Position numbers and translations under genes: made by a program. This document shows, piece by piece, positions 25,205 to 33,930 of a stretch of DNA of 64,000 nucleotides. The notes under the pieces are model-generated. The model did no database searches and was not told the DNA's origin. It worked only from the letters and a program-made list of their open reading frames with translations. Within the stretch, counting starts at the first letter, position 1; each line of letters begins with the position of its first letter. The stretch is from Roseitalea sp. MMSF_3546 (lineage in GTDB: Bacteria > Pseudomonadota > Alphaproteobacteria > Rhizobiales > Rhizobiaceae). The stretch covers positions 41,120 to 105,119 of the forward strand of contig NZ_JASHKB010000013.1 of the NCBI RefSeq assembly GCF_030732865.1, read 5' to 3'.

Positions 25205-25828
25205 TCACGAGCGAATGACGCGGTCGACGGGCCCGAGCGAACGCTTGACCCTTTCGGCGTTGGGGAGGTCGTTGCCAAGCGCCTTGTCTCTGGCCGCCTG
25301 CGGACCGAAGCCATGGCCGCGCCAGCGTGCGAGCAGGCGACGTTCAAGCTCCGGCATCGGCACGTCGAGGAAGATCGACAGATCCCAAAGCGGTGCCAGG
25401 TCGCGCCAGGGGGCTTCGTCCAGACACAGATAGTTGCCCTCGACAACGACGATGCGCGTCTCGGCGCGGATTTCGGCGGCGCCTGCGATCGCGATCTCTC
25501 GCGACCGGTCGAAGACCGGCACGATCACCGACGGCTCGGTTCGGATCCGGCCGAGCGTGGCGGCGAACCCTGCAAAGTCGAACGTCTCGGGGGCGCCCTT
25601 GCGCGGCAACAGGCCGCGCGGTTCGAGCAGGCGATTGTCCAGGTGAAAGCCGTCCATCGGCATCTGGACCGCCGCGACCCCGCGCCCGAGCAGACGCGCG
25701 ACCACCGCCTCGGCCAGTGTCGATTTTCCCGATCCCGGCGGTCCGGCGATGGCAACCAGGCGGCGACGATCGCCATCGGCGAGCGCCTCGATTTGCGCGG
25801 CCAGGTCGGCGGCGGCGCCATCACTCAT
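25205..25828 (-). CDS. Nucleoside/sugar kinase-like P-loop protein (FrcK-like)
   Basis: A 207-residue P-loop kinase of the uridine kinase/phosphoribulokinase/pantothenate kinase-like fold. Walker A is AIAGPPGSGKST, and a substrate element MPMDGFHLDN is followed by Walker B-like IVVVEGNYLCLD. FrcK proteins at the end of rhizobial fructose-import operons look the same and are thought to phosphorylate the imported sugar. Here it follows an allulose-epimerase-family gene with a coupled start (ATG inside the upstream stop region), so fructose is the likely substrate. That remains inference. Confidence 0.8.
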   Translation of the reverse strand: MSDGAAADLAAQIEALADGDRRRLVAIAGPPGSGKSTLAEAVVARLLGRGVAAVQMPMDGFHLDNRLLEPRGLLPRKGAPETFDFAGFAATLGRIRTEPSVIVPVFDRSREIAIAGAAEIRAETRIVVVEGNYLCLDEAPWRDLAPLWDLSIFLDVPMPELERRLLARWRGHGFGPQAARDKALGNDLPNAERVKRSLGPVDRVIRS

Positions 25829-26675
25829 AGTCGAACCCGGCCTCTTGTGCCATGCGCAGCAGGAACGGCAGGCCCCGGTCGATGACGGCATCGGGATTGT
25901 CGGCGACCGGGCGCCAGATCGCCAGAGCCGACGCGATGGCCGGGTGGACCTGGTTCATGCTCTCCAGCGTCGTGATCCCGTCGAACCCGATCTGCGCCAG
26001 GACGCGATAGACCTCGTCCCACCGAACCGTTCCGGCTCCGGGCGTGCCGCGGTTGCTCTCCGACAGGTGGACATATCCCAGAAACGGGCCGCAATCCGCA
26101 AGGCCCTGGGCGAAGGACACTTCCTCGATGTTCATGTGGTAGGTGTCGAGGTGGATGAAGACGTTGTCCGCGCCCGCCGCCTCGCAATAGGCGCGGGCGT
26201 CGGCACCGGTGTTCATGATGTGGGTCTCGTAGCGGTTGCAGGGCTCGATCCCCAGCTTCAACCCGAAAGAGCGGGCGCGCGCGGCGGCGCGCGCGATGAA
26301 GCGAACGGTTCCGTCGAATTCGTCCCGCGTGCGCGGGGCGCCCGAGGTTCGGCCGATGGTGCCATAGGTCACGCCCGAAAGGGCAAACGCGCCGATGGCG
26401 CTCGCCACGTCGAAGGCCGGTTCGAGAAAGGCAAGGCCCTTATCCGGGTCGGAAATCACGTCGATGGAGGGCGGAATGCCGAGCGAACAGACCGGCTCGA
26501 TCTCGCTTCTGGCGAGAAAGGCTCGGGTTTCGGCGACGTCGATCTCGGCGGGGTCCAGCAGCGGGATCTCCAGAACCCGGACGCGGTGTGCCCGCAGCCT
26601 GGGCAGCAGCACATCCATGGCCGCGACATCCCATTTGGGTGCGGCGGCAAATGTATGCAGTCCGAGCCTGGCCAT
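25821..26675 (-). CDS. Sugar epimerase, D-tagatose/D-allulose 3-epimerase family
   Basis: A 284-residue xylose-isomerase-like TIM barrel. The four metal and catalytic residues of ketose 3-epimerases are visible: E in LGIEPCNRYETHI, D in FIHLDTYHMNIEE, H in GYVHLSESNRGTPG and E in TTLESMNQ. The family inverts C3 of free ketohexoses, for example D-allulose to D-fructose. The AlsB-like importer and FrcK-like kinase beside it fit an allulose-to-fructose-phosphate route. It could also act on another ketose. It starts three bases after the ATPase gene. Confidence 0.85.
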   Translation of the reverse strand: MARLGLHTFAAAPKWDVAAMDVLLPRLRAHRVRVLEIPLLDPAEIDVAETRAFLARSEIEPVCSLGIPPSIDVISDPDKGLAFLEPAFDVASAIGAFALSGVTYGTIGRTSGAPRTRDEFDGTVRFIARAAARARSFGLKLGIEPCNRYETHIMNTGADARAYCEAAGADNVFIHLDTYHMNIEEVSFAQGLADCGPFLGYVHLSESNRGTPGAGTVRWDEVYRVLAQIGFDGITTLESMNQVHPAIASALAIWRPVADNPDAVIDRGLPFLLRMAQEAGFDYE

Positions 26676-26677
26676 GC

Positions 26678-27448
26678 TCAGGCTCTCGCTTCGTGTGCCG
26701 CGGCTTCGACCATGTCCGATCCGCCGACGATCGCGGAGACGACTTCGGCCATGTTGGTCTCGGCCGTGGTCAGGTTGGCGGCCGCACGCCCGTGGTGCAG
26801 GACGACGATCCGATCGGTGGCGGAAAGAACGTCGTTGAGCCGATGCGAGATCAGGATCACGCCGATTCCCTCCTCGCGCAGTTGGCGGATCAGGTCGAGA
26901 ACGCCCTGCACCTCGCGCACGGCCAGCGCCGCCGTCGGCTCGTCCATGATGACGATCTTGGGGTTGAAGGTCAGCGCGCGTGCGATGGCGACCGACTGCT
27001 GCTGGCCGCCCGAGAACGACCCGACCGGCCGGTTGATCGCCGGCAGCTTGGCGCCCAGCCTGTCGATCATCGCCTGCGCCTGGCGTTTCATGGTCAGCCG
27101 ATCGACGAATTTCATGCCCATCAGCGTGCGCACCGGCTCGCGTCCCAGAAAGATGTTGGCGGCGACGTCCTGCTGGCGCGCGAGCGCGAGATCCTGATAG
27201 ATCATCTCGACGCCGAGCGCCCGCCGCTCTCCGGGCGTCTTGCCGAGGATCGATTCGCCCTCCAGCGCCACGTCTCCCGCGTCGGCCGAATACATGCCGG
27301 TGACGATCTTCATCAGCGTCGACTTTCCCGCGCCGTTGTCGCCGACAAGCCCGACCACTTCGCCGGCATCGACCTTGAAGTCGACGCCGTGAAGCACGTC
27401 GACGGGTCCGAAGCTCTTGCGGATGCCGGTGACGGCGAGAAGGCTCAT
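26678..27448 (-). CDS. Sugar ABC transporter ATPase, single domain (FrcA-like)
   Basis: A 256-residue ATPase with one nucleotide-binding domain. Walker A is GDNGAGKST, signature FSGGQQQSVAIARAL and Walker B IVIMDEPTAAL. E. coli AlsA and RbsA have two domains; the one-domain form is seen in rhizobial Frc-type systems and must dimerise. The start overlaps the stop of the permease (ATGA). Confidence 0.9.
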   Translation of the reverse strand: MSLLAVTGIRKSFGPVDVLHGVDFKVDAGEVVGLVGDNGAGKSTLMKIVTGMYSADAGDVALEGESILGKTPGERRALGVEMIYQDLALARQQDVAANIFLGREPVRTLMGMKFVDRLTMKRQAQAMIDRLGAKLPAINRPVGSFSGGQQQSVAIARALTFNPKIVIMDEPTAALAVREVQGVLDLIRQLREEGIGVILISHRLNDVLSATDRIVVLHHGRAAANLTTAETNMAEVVSAIVGGSDMVEAAAHEARA

Positions 27449-28452
27449 ACCCGGCTCTCCTTGCGGACCTGGAACTGGTCGATGAACACCGCCAGGATCA
27501 GGACCGCGCCGATGGCCATCTGCTGGTAGTAGCTTTGCACCGCCAGCAGGTTCAGGCCGTTCTGCAGCACGCCCATGATCAGCGCGCCGATCATCGTGCC
27601 CAGTATCGAGCCGCGCCCGCCGAAAAGATTCGTGCCGCCGATGATCGCGGCGGTGATCGCGGTCAGCTCATAGGTGATGCCGGCGGTCGGGTCGCCCGAA
27701 TTGATCCGCGTGGCGAACAGCAGTCCGGCCAGCCCCGCCAGGGCGCCCGAGAGCGTGTAGAGCGTCAGACGATGGAAATCGACATTGATCCCGGCGGTGC
27801 GGGCGGCGTTCTCGTTGTCGCCGATCGCCAGCGTGTGGCGCCCGTACCGTGTGTAGGCGAGCACCACGTGCATGACGATCGCCGTGACGATGAAGATGAT
27901 CACCGGCATCGGGATGCCGAACGGGCGGCCCTGGCCGAGATAGACCATCGCCTGCGGCAACCCGTAGATGACCCGCCCGTCGGAGATGATCAGGGCGAGA
28001 CCGCGGGCGATGCCGAGCATGCCGAGCGTGACGATGAAGGCGGGCACGTAGGCCCGGGTGATGATCAGGCCGTTGACCAGCCCGGCAAGGGCACCGGCCC
28101 CGATCGTCGCCAGGACGGCGATCGGCATCGGCGCGCCGAGCTTGACGGCGACCGCGGCGCCGACGACGCCGGACAGGCCGAGCACCGAGCCCAGCGACAG
28201 GTCCAGGCCTCCGGAGCTGAGCACGAAGGTCGCGGCGATCGCCAGCACGCCGATCGTCGATGTCGCCAGCAGGATGTTCAGGAAGTTGCTGACCGACAGG
28301 AAGAACGGCGACAGGATCGCCATGAGCATCGCCAGCGCGATCAGCACGACCAGGCTTTCCAGGCGGATGTGCAATTGTTCGATGGAGCGTGCCTGCACGC
28401 GGCTCCAGAGGCCGCGCGCGGGCAGTTTCACTCTCGGTTCGGTCGAAGCCAT
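27445..28452 (-). CDS. Sugar ABC transporter permease (allose/ribose/fructose type)
   Basis: A 335-residue BPD_transp_2 permease. It has SSGGLDLSLGSVLGLSG, VPAFIVTLGMLGIARGLAL and GGTNLFGGRGSILGT. ATG 28452 is chosen for its GAGAA-containing leader and length typical of the family; the open frame continues upstream into the hairpin region. The single permease would homodimerise, as in Rbs, Als and Frc systems. Confidence 0.9.
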   Translation of the reverse strand: MASTEPRVKLPARGLWSRVQARSIEQLHIRLESLVVLIALAMLMAILSPFFLSVSNFLNILLATSTIGVLAIAATFVLSSGGLDLSLGSVLGLSGVVGAAVAVKLGAPMPIAVLATIGAGALAGLVNGLIITRAYVPAFIVTLGMLGIARGLALIISDGRVIYGLPQAMVYLGQGRPFGIPMPVIIFIVTAIVMHVVLAYTRYGRHTLAIGDNENAARTAGINVDFHRLTLYTLSGALAGLAGLLFATRINSGDPTAGITYELTAITAAIIGGTNLFGGRGSILGTMIGALIMGVLQNGLNLLAVQSYYQQMAIGAVLILAVFIDQFQVRKESRV

Positions 28453-28512
28453 GGAGTTCTCGCCATTGGCGCGTTTGCCGCGCCAGGCGCGCGGCGGCGA
28501 ATGCGGTTCAAT

Positions 28513-28541
28513 CCCGGCGGGGCCGATCGGCCCCCGCCGGG
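28513..28541 (-). terminator. Hairpin between binding-protein and permease genes
   Basis: Outer arms CCCGGC and GCCGGG enclose the perfect 16-bp palindrome GGGGCCGATCGGCCCC (28519-28534), with one bulged C. It begins 6 bases past the binding-protein stop. A very stable structure without T-run, probably shielding the binding-protein message. Confidence 0.6.
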
Positions 28542-28547
28542 CCGGGA

Positions 28548-29525
28548 TCACTTGACGTATTCGAGCAGAGGCTCGGTGCCTGCGTCCATGACGTCCTTGG
28601 TCAGCACGAGCGTCGGCACGATGATGCTTTCCTCGACCTCCTCGCCTTCGACGGCCATCTTGACGGTCTCGACCGCCTGCTTGCCGACCAGATAGGGAAG
28701 CTGCGCCACCGAAGCGGTCAGCCGGCCGTCCTGGATCGACTTGACCGCGTCCGAATTTCCGTCGACGCCGATGATGACGACCTCGCCGCCCTTGCCGGCT
28801 GCGAACACGCTTTCGACGGCGCCGAGCGCCATGCCGTCATTGGCCGCGAAAATGCCGACCAGATCGGGATTGCGGGTCAGGATGTCGTTGGTGATGTTGG
28901 CGGCCTTGCCGCGATCCCAGTCGCCGGGCAGCGAGGCGACGATCTCAAGTCCGGGCGCCAGTTCGCCCAGCCTTTCGGCGAAGCCCTCGGCGCGCATCTG
29001 ACCGGTGATGTTGCCCGAAAGCCCCTCGATGACGAGGACGGGACCGGTCGCGTCGGCCCCGAGCTGGCTGACCATGAATTCGGCGCCCTGCGCTCCGGCC
29101 AGCACGTTGTCCGAGCCGATGCGGAAGGTGATGTCGATACCCTCGGCCTCGAGGATCGCCGGGTCGAGATTGCCGTCCAGGTCGACGATCTTGATCCCGG
29201 CATCCTGCGCCGACTTCAGGCAGGGCAGCAGGTTCGTCGAACTGATTGCCGCGGTGATCATCGCCACCGGGTTGCGCTGCAGCATCGTGTTGCAGACATT
29301 GAGTTGGCTTTCGGCGGCCTGGTCGCTCTCGACCGCCTGCATGAAGTAGTCGACGCCGGCCTCCTTCGCGCCGTCTTCGACGCCTTGGCCCATCGCGCCC
29401 CAGAACGGGTTGGCCAGGGTCTTCATCAAAATGCCATACTCGCCGTCGGCCTGGGCCGGGCCGGCGACGAGCATCATCGCGACGGCCGCCGCGCCGAACA
29501 TGGCGGTTGGTGTCTTTCTGGGCAT
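28548..29525 (-). CDS. Sugar ABC transporter substrate-binding protein, D-allose (AlsB)-like
   Basis: A 325-residue periplasmic protein; the signal peptide ends VAGPAQA. The mature start GEYGILMKTLANPFWGAMGQG, the late LVIEGLSGNITGQMRAEGF and FAANDGMALGAVESVF follow E. coli AlsB closely over the whole length. Two cysteines (NVCNTM, LLPCLK) could pair. It probably binds D-allose, D-allulose or a similar sugar. ATG 29525 has GGAGGAG upstream. It is only 35 bases after the LacI-type gene on the same strand. Confidence 0.87.
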   Translation of the reverse strand: MPRKTPTAMFGAAAVAMMLVAGPAQADGEYGILMKTLANPFWGAMGQGVEDGAKEAGVDYFMQAVESDQAAESQLNVCNTMLQRNPVAMITAAISSTNLLPCLKSAQDAGIKIVDLDGNLDPAILEAEGIDITFRIGSDNVLAGAQGAEFMVSQLGADATGPVLVIEGLSGNITGQMRAEGFAERLGELAPGLEIVASLPGDWDRGKAANITNDILTRNPDLVGIFAANDGMALGAVESVFAAGKGGEVVIIGVDGNSDAVKSIQDGRLTASVAQLPYLVGKQAVETVKMAVEGEEVEESIIVPTLVLTKDVMDAGTEPLLEYVK

Positions 29526-29560
29526 GGTTTTCTCCTCCTGTATGCACCATTTCGTCGTCG

Positions 29561-30625
29561 TCAGCCGCCACCGACGTGACGTGACGGCTCGTCTGCCGAC
29601 CCGCCGGACTGGCGAGCGTGCAGAACGCAAGGTTCCAAATGCTGAACCGGATAGCCGCCGGTCGTGCCTTCGATCCTGGCCAGCAGGACATGCACGGCGC
29701 GTTCGGCGATCGCATCGACCGGCTGGGCGACCGCCGTGATCGAAGGCCAGGTCGTCTGCATCCATTCGGCATCGTCGAAGCCGACCAGTGCGACCTCGTC
29801 GGGGACGCGGATCGCGCGCCGACGCAGCTCGGCCAGCACGAGAAGCGTGGAATGCTGCGACAGCGAAAACACCGCCGTGGCGCGTGCGTCGGCCTTGGGA
29901 GTGTCGAAATAGGCGCTGATCGCGAGGCGCTGTACGTCCACAGCGTCGTCGGACAGCAATGTGTCGATGCGCACCCGGGGGTCGAGCGCGGTGGCGCGGG
30001 CCGTGAACCCTTCAAGTCGGGTGCGCACGGCCTTGGAGATCCGCGTCGCGCCGTGCAGCAACACATGGCGGTGTCCGTCGCCGACCAGGAGGTCGGCGAC
30101 GCCGCATGAGGCGGCGTAATTGTCGGCCGCGACGGTGTCGAAACGATCGTTGGCCGAGGCCCGGTCGACGAGGACGGCGTGCATGTCGAGCGCGCGCATG
30201 CGCTGCGCGCCCAGCCCGCTCTCCGAGCGCACCGGCGCCAGGATCGTGCCCGCCACACGCCAATCGCTCATGCGCGCCACCAGATCGGCTTCGCGCGTCT
30301 CGCTCTCGCGCGAACTGGCGACGATCATTGTGTAGCCGGCCGCCTCGGCGGCGCTTTCAAGGCCGGTGACCAGGGCGCCGAAGAACGGGCTCTTGAGATC
30401 GGGCACGACCGCGCCGATGATGCGGCGCTGTTCGTTGCGCAGGCCGGAGGCGAGCGGATCCATCCGGTAGCCGAGGCGGTCGACCGCATCGCGCACGCGC
30501 CGGGCGTTCTCGGCCCTGACCGAGGACACGCCGCGCAGCACCTTCGACACCGTTGCGGCCGAAACGCCTGCGCAGCGGGCCACATCGTGAATCGTGGCGC
30601 GCCGTTGATCGCTGATGCCCGACAT
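29561..30625 (-). CDS. LacI-family regulator of the ketose/allose operon
   Basis: A 354-residue regulator. The LacI helix-turn-helix and hinge are TIHDVARCAGVSAATVSKVL and SSVRAENARRVRDAVDRLGY, followed by a periplasmic-binding-like effector domain (VVPDLKSPFFGALV, VALVGFDDAEWM). It heads the operon and is divergent from the 2-hydroxyacid dehydrogenase. Two LacI-type dyads lie just upstream. The start ATG 30625 has GGGAGG upstream; the longer frame to 30778 would run through the operators. Confidence 0.9.
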   Translation of the reverse strand: MSGISDQRRATIHDVARCAGVSAATVSKVLRGVSSVRAENARRVRDAVDRLGYRMDPLASGLRNEQRRIIGAVVPDLKSPFFGALVTGLESAAEAAGYTMIVASSRESETREADLVARMSDWRVAGTILAPVRSESGLGAQRMRALDMHAVLVDRASANDRFDTVAADNYAASCGVADLLVGDGHRHVLLHGATRISKAVRTRLEGFTARATALDPRVRIDTLLSDDAVDVQRLAISAYFDTPKADARATAVFSLSQHSTLLVLAELRRRAIRVPDEVALVGFDDAEWMQTTWPSITAVAQPVDAIAERAVHVLLARIEGTTGGYPVQHLEPCVLHARQSGGSADEPSRHVGGG

Positions 30626-30671
30626 GGCCTCCCTTCCATGGACCCGGCGTTCCATGTTCCGGGCGAGACGA

Positions 30672-30704
30672 TAAATCGGTTTACAGCGGAAGTAAATCGA
30701 TTCA
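30672..30704. promoter_or_regulatory. Twin LacI-type operators in the divergent promoter
   Basis: Two 12-bp dyads with the LacI-family core CG: TAAAT-CG-GTTTA (30672-30683) and TAAAT-CG-ATTCA (30693-30704), each one mismatch from perfect symmetry. Their centres are 21 bp apart, two helical turns. They lie between the LacI-type gene and the 2-hydroxyacid dehydrogenase and could regulate both directions. Confidence 0.65.
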
Positions 30705-30726
30705 TTTTGCAACGGGAGGGGCCGCC

Positions 30727-31758
30727 ATGACATCTGCCGCCAAGCCGCTCGTGATCTGCGCGCCCGAGCCGCGCACACTGGACCTGATCTTCACGCCGGA
30801 CAGGCTGGCTGACCTGCGCGCGCGCTACGAACTGGTCGAAACCAGCGCCGACGACGTCGCCGCGCTCGACGAGGCCGTGCTCGCCCAAGCCCGATACGTT
30901 CTCGGCCAGCCGCCGATTCCGTCCGCCACGCTGGCCAGGATGACCGCGCTGCGCGCCGTCTTGAATGTCGAATCCAACCTGCTCGACAACATGCCCTATG
31001 ACGAACTGTTCGCCCGAGGTATCCACGTGGTGACGACCGGCGCGGTGTTTGCGGTGCCGGTGGCCGAGATCGGGCTTGGCATGGCGCTCGATCTGGCGCG
31101 CGGCATCACCGCAGCGGACGTCGATTTCCGGAACGGCACGGAAAGATGGGGCGGTGAGGGCAATGCGCGCGCGCGCCTTCTGACGGGCGCCGATGTGGGG
31201 ATCGTCGGGTTCGGCGATCTCGGCCGGGCGCTGAACCGGCTGCTGACCGGGTTTCGGTGCAACATCAGGGTGCACGATCCATGGTTGCCGCCGTCTATTC
31301 TCGAAGACCAACAGGTGGTGCCGGCGCGCCTGGACGAGGTGCTCGAGCAGTCCGACCACATCTTCGTCATGGCCGCGGTGACCACGGAGAACCGCGGGTT
31401 TCTGGGCGCCGAAGCGTTCGCGCGGATGCGTCCCGGAGCGGCGCTGATACTGCTCAGCCGCGCCGACGTCGTCGACTTCGACGCGCTGCTGGACGCGGTC
31501 GAGCGGGGCCATATCGTCGCCGCCAGCGACGTCTTCCCGCAGGAGCCGCTACCGGCCGATCACCGCGCGCGGCGCCTGGACGGATTGCTGCGTTCGGCCC
31601 ATCGTGCCGGGGCGCTCGACGTCGCCTTCAGGCAGATGGGCGACATGGTTCTCGAGGACATGGAGCTGATGGACCGGGGCCTGCCGCCGATGCGCTGCAA
31701 GCGGGCCGAGCGCGAGACGGCGCGCCGCATGCGCTCGCGGCCGGTCGAACGCAATTAG
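30727..31758 (+). CDS. D-isomer-specific 2-hydroxyacid dehydrogenase-like protein
   Basis: A 343-residue NAD(P)-dependent dehydrogenase of the 2-Hacid_dh family. The Rossmann motif is VGIVGFGDLGRALN at about residues 157-170. Catalytic Arg is in LLSRADVVD, Glu in VFPQEPLP and His in RSAHRAGAL, all at family spacing. It would reduce a 2-oxoacid or oxidise a D-2-hydroxyacid. Divergence from the LacI gene suggests a role in the same sugar metabolism, but the substrate is unknown. ATG 30727 has GGGAGGGG upstream. The C-terminus CKRAERETARRMRSRPVERN is a basic tail beyond the usual end. Confidence 0.82.
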   Translation: MTSAAKPLVICAPEPRTLDLIFTPDRLADLRARYELVETSADDVAALDEAVLAQARYVLGQPPIPSATLARMTALRAVLNVESNLLDNMPYDELFARGIHVVTTGAVFAVPVAEIGLGMALDLARGITAADVDFRNGTERWGGEGNARARLLTGADVGIVGFGDLGRALNRLLTGFRCNIRVHDPWLPPSILEDQQVVPARLDEVLEQSDHIFVMAAVTTENRGFLGAEAFARMRPGAALILLSRADVVDFDALLDAVERGHIVAASDVFPQEPLPADHRARRLDGLLRSAHRAGALDVAFRQMGDMVLEDMELMDRGLPPMRCKRAERETARRMRSRPVERN

Positions 31759-31995
31759 AGCCCGCACCCGGATGGACGCCTTTGTGACGGGCGCCGCCCT
31801 CCGGGCCGGCCGCCCCAGGCTTGAAAGACAGGCCGTGGGAAGATCGGCCGCACCGCCGCCATTGTCCGCGACATGGCGGTGCGTCGCCGCATGCCGAAGC
31901 GAAGGCCCGGCCAACTCCAGCATCGTCTCGCACACGCAGGCGATGGCGTGTCGTTGAAAGGCACGGCGGGTGGCAGGGCCATAATTGGCGGTGGC

Positions 31996-32069
31996 TGGCT
32001 GGGGAACCTGGATTCGAACCAGGACTAACGGAGTCAGAGTCCGCGGGTCTACCGTTAACCTATTCCCCA
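31996..32069 (-). tRNA. tRNA-Gln (anticodon CUG)
   Basis: Read on the minus strand the sequence folds as a cloverleaf. The acceptor arm is TGGGGAA / TTCCCCA with discriminator G and encoded CCA. The anticodon loop is CTCTGAC, giving CUG, which reads CAG. The T arm is CCTGG-TTCGAAT-CCAGG. The usual G-rich acceptor and the loop match tRNA-Gln. It stands alone between the dehydrogenase and ppx. Confidence 0.93.
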
Positions 32070-32117
32070 TGCGCCGAGCCGGTGGCGCCGCGCCGCGTGC
32101 GCGGCCCTCCGCCACGT

Positions 32118-32131
32118 CGCCATATATGGCG
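32118..32131. other. 14-bp palindrome upstream of the tRNA gene
   Basis: CGCCATATATGGCG is a perfect palindrome 49 bases upstream of the tRNA-Gln 5' end and 134 bases upstream of the ppx start. It could be a regulator site or simply a chance dyad. No other copy was seen. Confidence 0.25.
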
Positions 32132-32265
32132 GTTCGGCGCCGAATGCAAATCGGCCGCGCCGATTTCGGCTTGGTCTTTGGCCCTTGCGCTGTTACCCTT
32201 TCGGCAACGCAAATCTTGTGCATGCTGCGCGCCCCATCGTGGCAGCGCCATGCTGGAGAACGAAC

Positions 32266-33930
32266 GTGACCAAGCCTGGACAGGGCGGCGCGCCGTCCCA
32301 AACAGGCCGAGTGTCCCGTCCCGGTCCGGGCACCGCCGCGGACGGATCCGACCATGGCCCCTCTCCGAAGACGGGTGCCGAGACGTCGACCGGCGAGGCC
32401 GGCCGCACGAACGCGTCCGCATGGCCGGGCGAGCCAAACGGCGCGGCGCCTCATCGGACATCGCCCGAAACGCCGCCGCCTGGCGAGGGAGCCGCCGATC
32501 GCCCGCCGGGCGACGCCGACAGCCCTGGTGAACCGCACGAAGCCGCCTCCGGCAAGATCGGCCAGGCCGGGCCATTTGCCAAGCGTCCGTCCAAGCGCGG
32601 CTCGCGCCGCCGACGCCGCCGTGGCGCCGGCTCGACCAATGCGCCGTCCCACGCGGCCGCGCAGGGCAGCGGCGCCGGGCACGGTGCGAACCGCAACGCC
32701 AGCCGGCCGGGGCGGCCCGGGGACGCATCGGCCGCCGCCCCGATCAAGGGCGCCCGCCAGGCGGCGGCCCCGGCGGCCGGGCCGCCGCGCGAGGGTTCCA
32801 TCGGCGCACCGTCGACCGAGGTCGGCAAACCCGGCTCCGGCGAGGCCGGCCGCGCAAGGGCAGCCAACGCCATCGCCGCGCCGGCCCCCGCCGCGCACCG
32901 CCGGCCCGCCACCGCCTATGGCGCCCTCGATCTGGGCACCAACAATTGCCGGCTGCTGGTCGCCGTGCCGACCCGGCCGGGCGCCTTTCGCGTCATCGAC
33001 GCCTTTTCGCGCATCGTGCGCCTGGGCGAGGGGCTGAGCGTCACCGGCCGGCTGTCCGATGCGGCCATGGACCGCGCGCTCGGCGCGCTGAGCGCCTGCC
33101 GCGACAAGCTCACGGCCCGGCCGATCGAGCGCACGCGGCTGATCGCCACCGAGGCCTGCCGGTCGGCCGCCAATGGCGCGGCGTTCCTCGAGCGCGTGCG
33201 CGCCGAGACCGGCCTTGATCTGGAGATTGTCGACCGCGCCACCGAGGCCCGCCTGGCCGTCGCCGGCTGCGGATCGCTGGTCGACCGTGCCGCCCGCGCG
33301 ACGGTGCTGTTCGACATCGGCGGCGGATCGTCGGAGATCGCGCTCATCGATCTACGCAACGCCCATTCGCGCCGGCTCGCCGATCACATCACCGCCTGGA
33401 CCTCGCTGCCCGTCGGCGTTGTGACCATGGCCGAGCGCTTCGGCGGCCGCCATATCGACGCCGATCTGTTCGCCACCATGACCGCCCATGCCGAGGACAT
33501 GCTCGCCGATTTCGCCGCGCGCGAGCGCCTGCCGGGCGCCGGCGATTCCTCCTTCCACCTGATCGGCACGTCGGGCACGGTGACCACGCTGGCCGGCATC
33601 CATCTGGGCCTGCGGCGCTACGACCGGCGCCGCGTCGACGGGCTGTGGATGGATGCGCGGCAGGTCGACGCGGTCAACGCGCAGCTTCTGTCCTGGTCCT
33701 TCGACGAGCGCGTGGCCAATCCGTGCATCGGCCGCGACCGCGCCGACCTGGTGCTCGCCGGCTGCGCCATCCTGCAGGCGATCCGCAATGTCTGGCCGGC
33801 CGAACGGTTGCGCGTCGCCGACCGCGGCCTGCGCGAGGGGCTGCTGACCGAGATGATGAACGCCGACGGCGTGTGGCGGCGCACGCGCTACCGGCGCGGC
33901 CGCGTGAACCGGAGCGGCGGGCCGTCATGA
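32266..33930 (+). CDS. ppx: Ppx/GppA family phosphatase with long basic N-terminal tail
   Basis: A 554-residue protein. Residues 1 to about 215 are low-complexity (Pro, Gly, Ala, Ser, Arg) with the basic patch [17 protein letters not shown]. The Ppx/GppA fold starts at [17 protein letters not shown], with phosphate-binding [12 protein letters not shown] and [13 protein letters not shown]. The family hydrolyses polyphosphate or pppGpp; which one is not decided by sequence. A disordered Arg-rich N-terminal extension is common in rhizobial members. GTG 32266 has GGAGA upstream. The stop overlaps rlmE (ATGA), linking it to ribosome maturation. Confidence 0.88.
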   Translation: MTKPGQGGAPSQTGRVSRPGPGTAADGSDHGPSPKTGAETSTGEAGRTNASAWPGEPNGAAPHRTSPETPPPGEGAADRPPGDADSPGEPHEAASGKIGQAGPFAKRPSKRGSRRRRRRGAGSTNAPSHAAAQGSGAGHGANRNASRPGRPGDASAAAPIKGARQAAAPAAGPPREGSIGAPSTEVGKPGSGEAGRARAANAIAAPAPAAHRRPATAYGALDLGTNNCRLLVAVPTRPGAFRVIDAFSRIVRLGEGLSVTGRLSDAAMDRALGALSACRDKLTARPIERTRLIATEACRSAANGAAFLERVRAETGLDLEIVDRATEARLAVAGCGSLVDRAARATVLFDIGGGSSEIALIDLRNAHSRRLADHITAWTSLPVGVVTMAERFGGRHIDADLFATMTAHAEDMLADFAARERLPGAGDSSFHLIGTSGTVTTLAGIHLGLRRYDRRRVDGLWMDARQVDAVNAQLLSWSFDERVANPCIGRDRADLVLAGCAILQAIRNVWPAERLRVADRGLREGLLTEMMNADGVWRRTRYRRGRVNRSGGPS

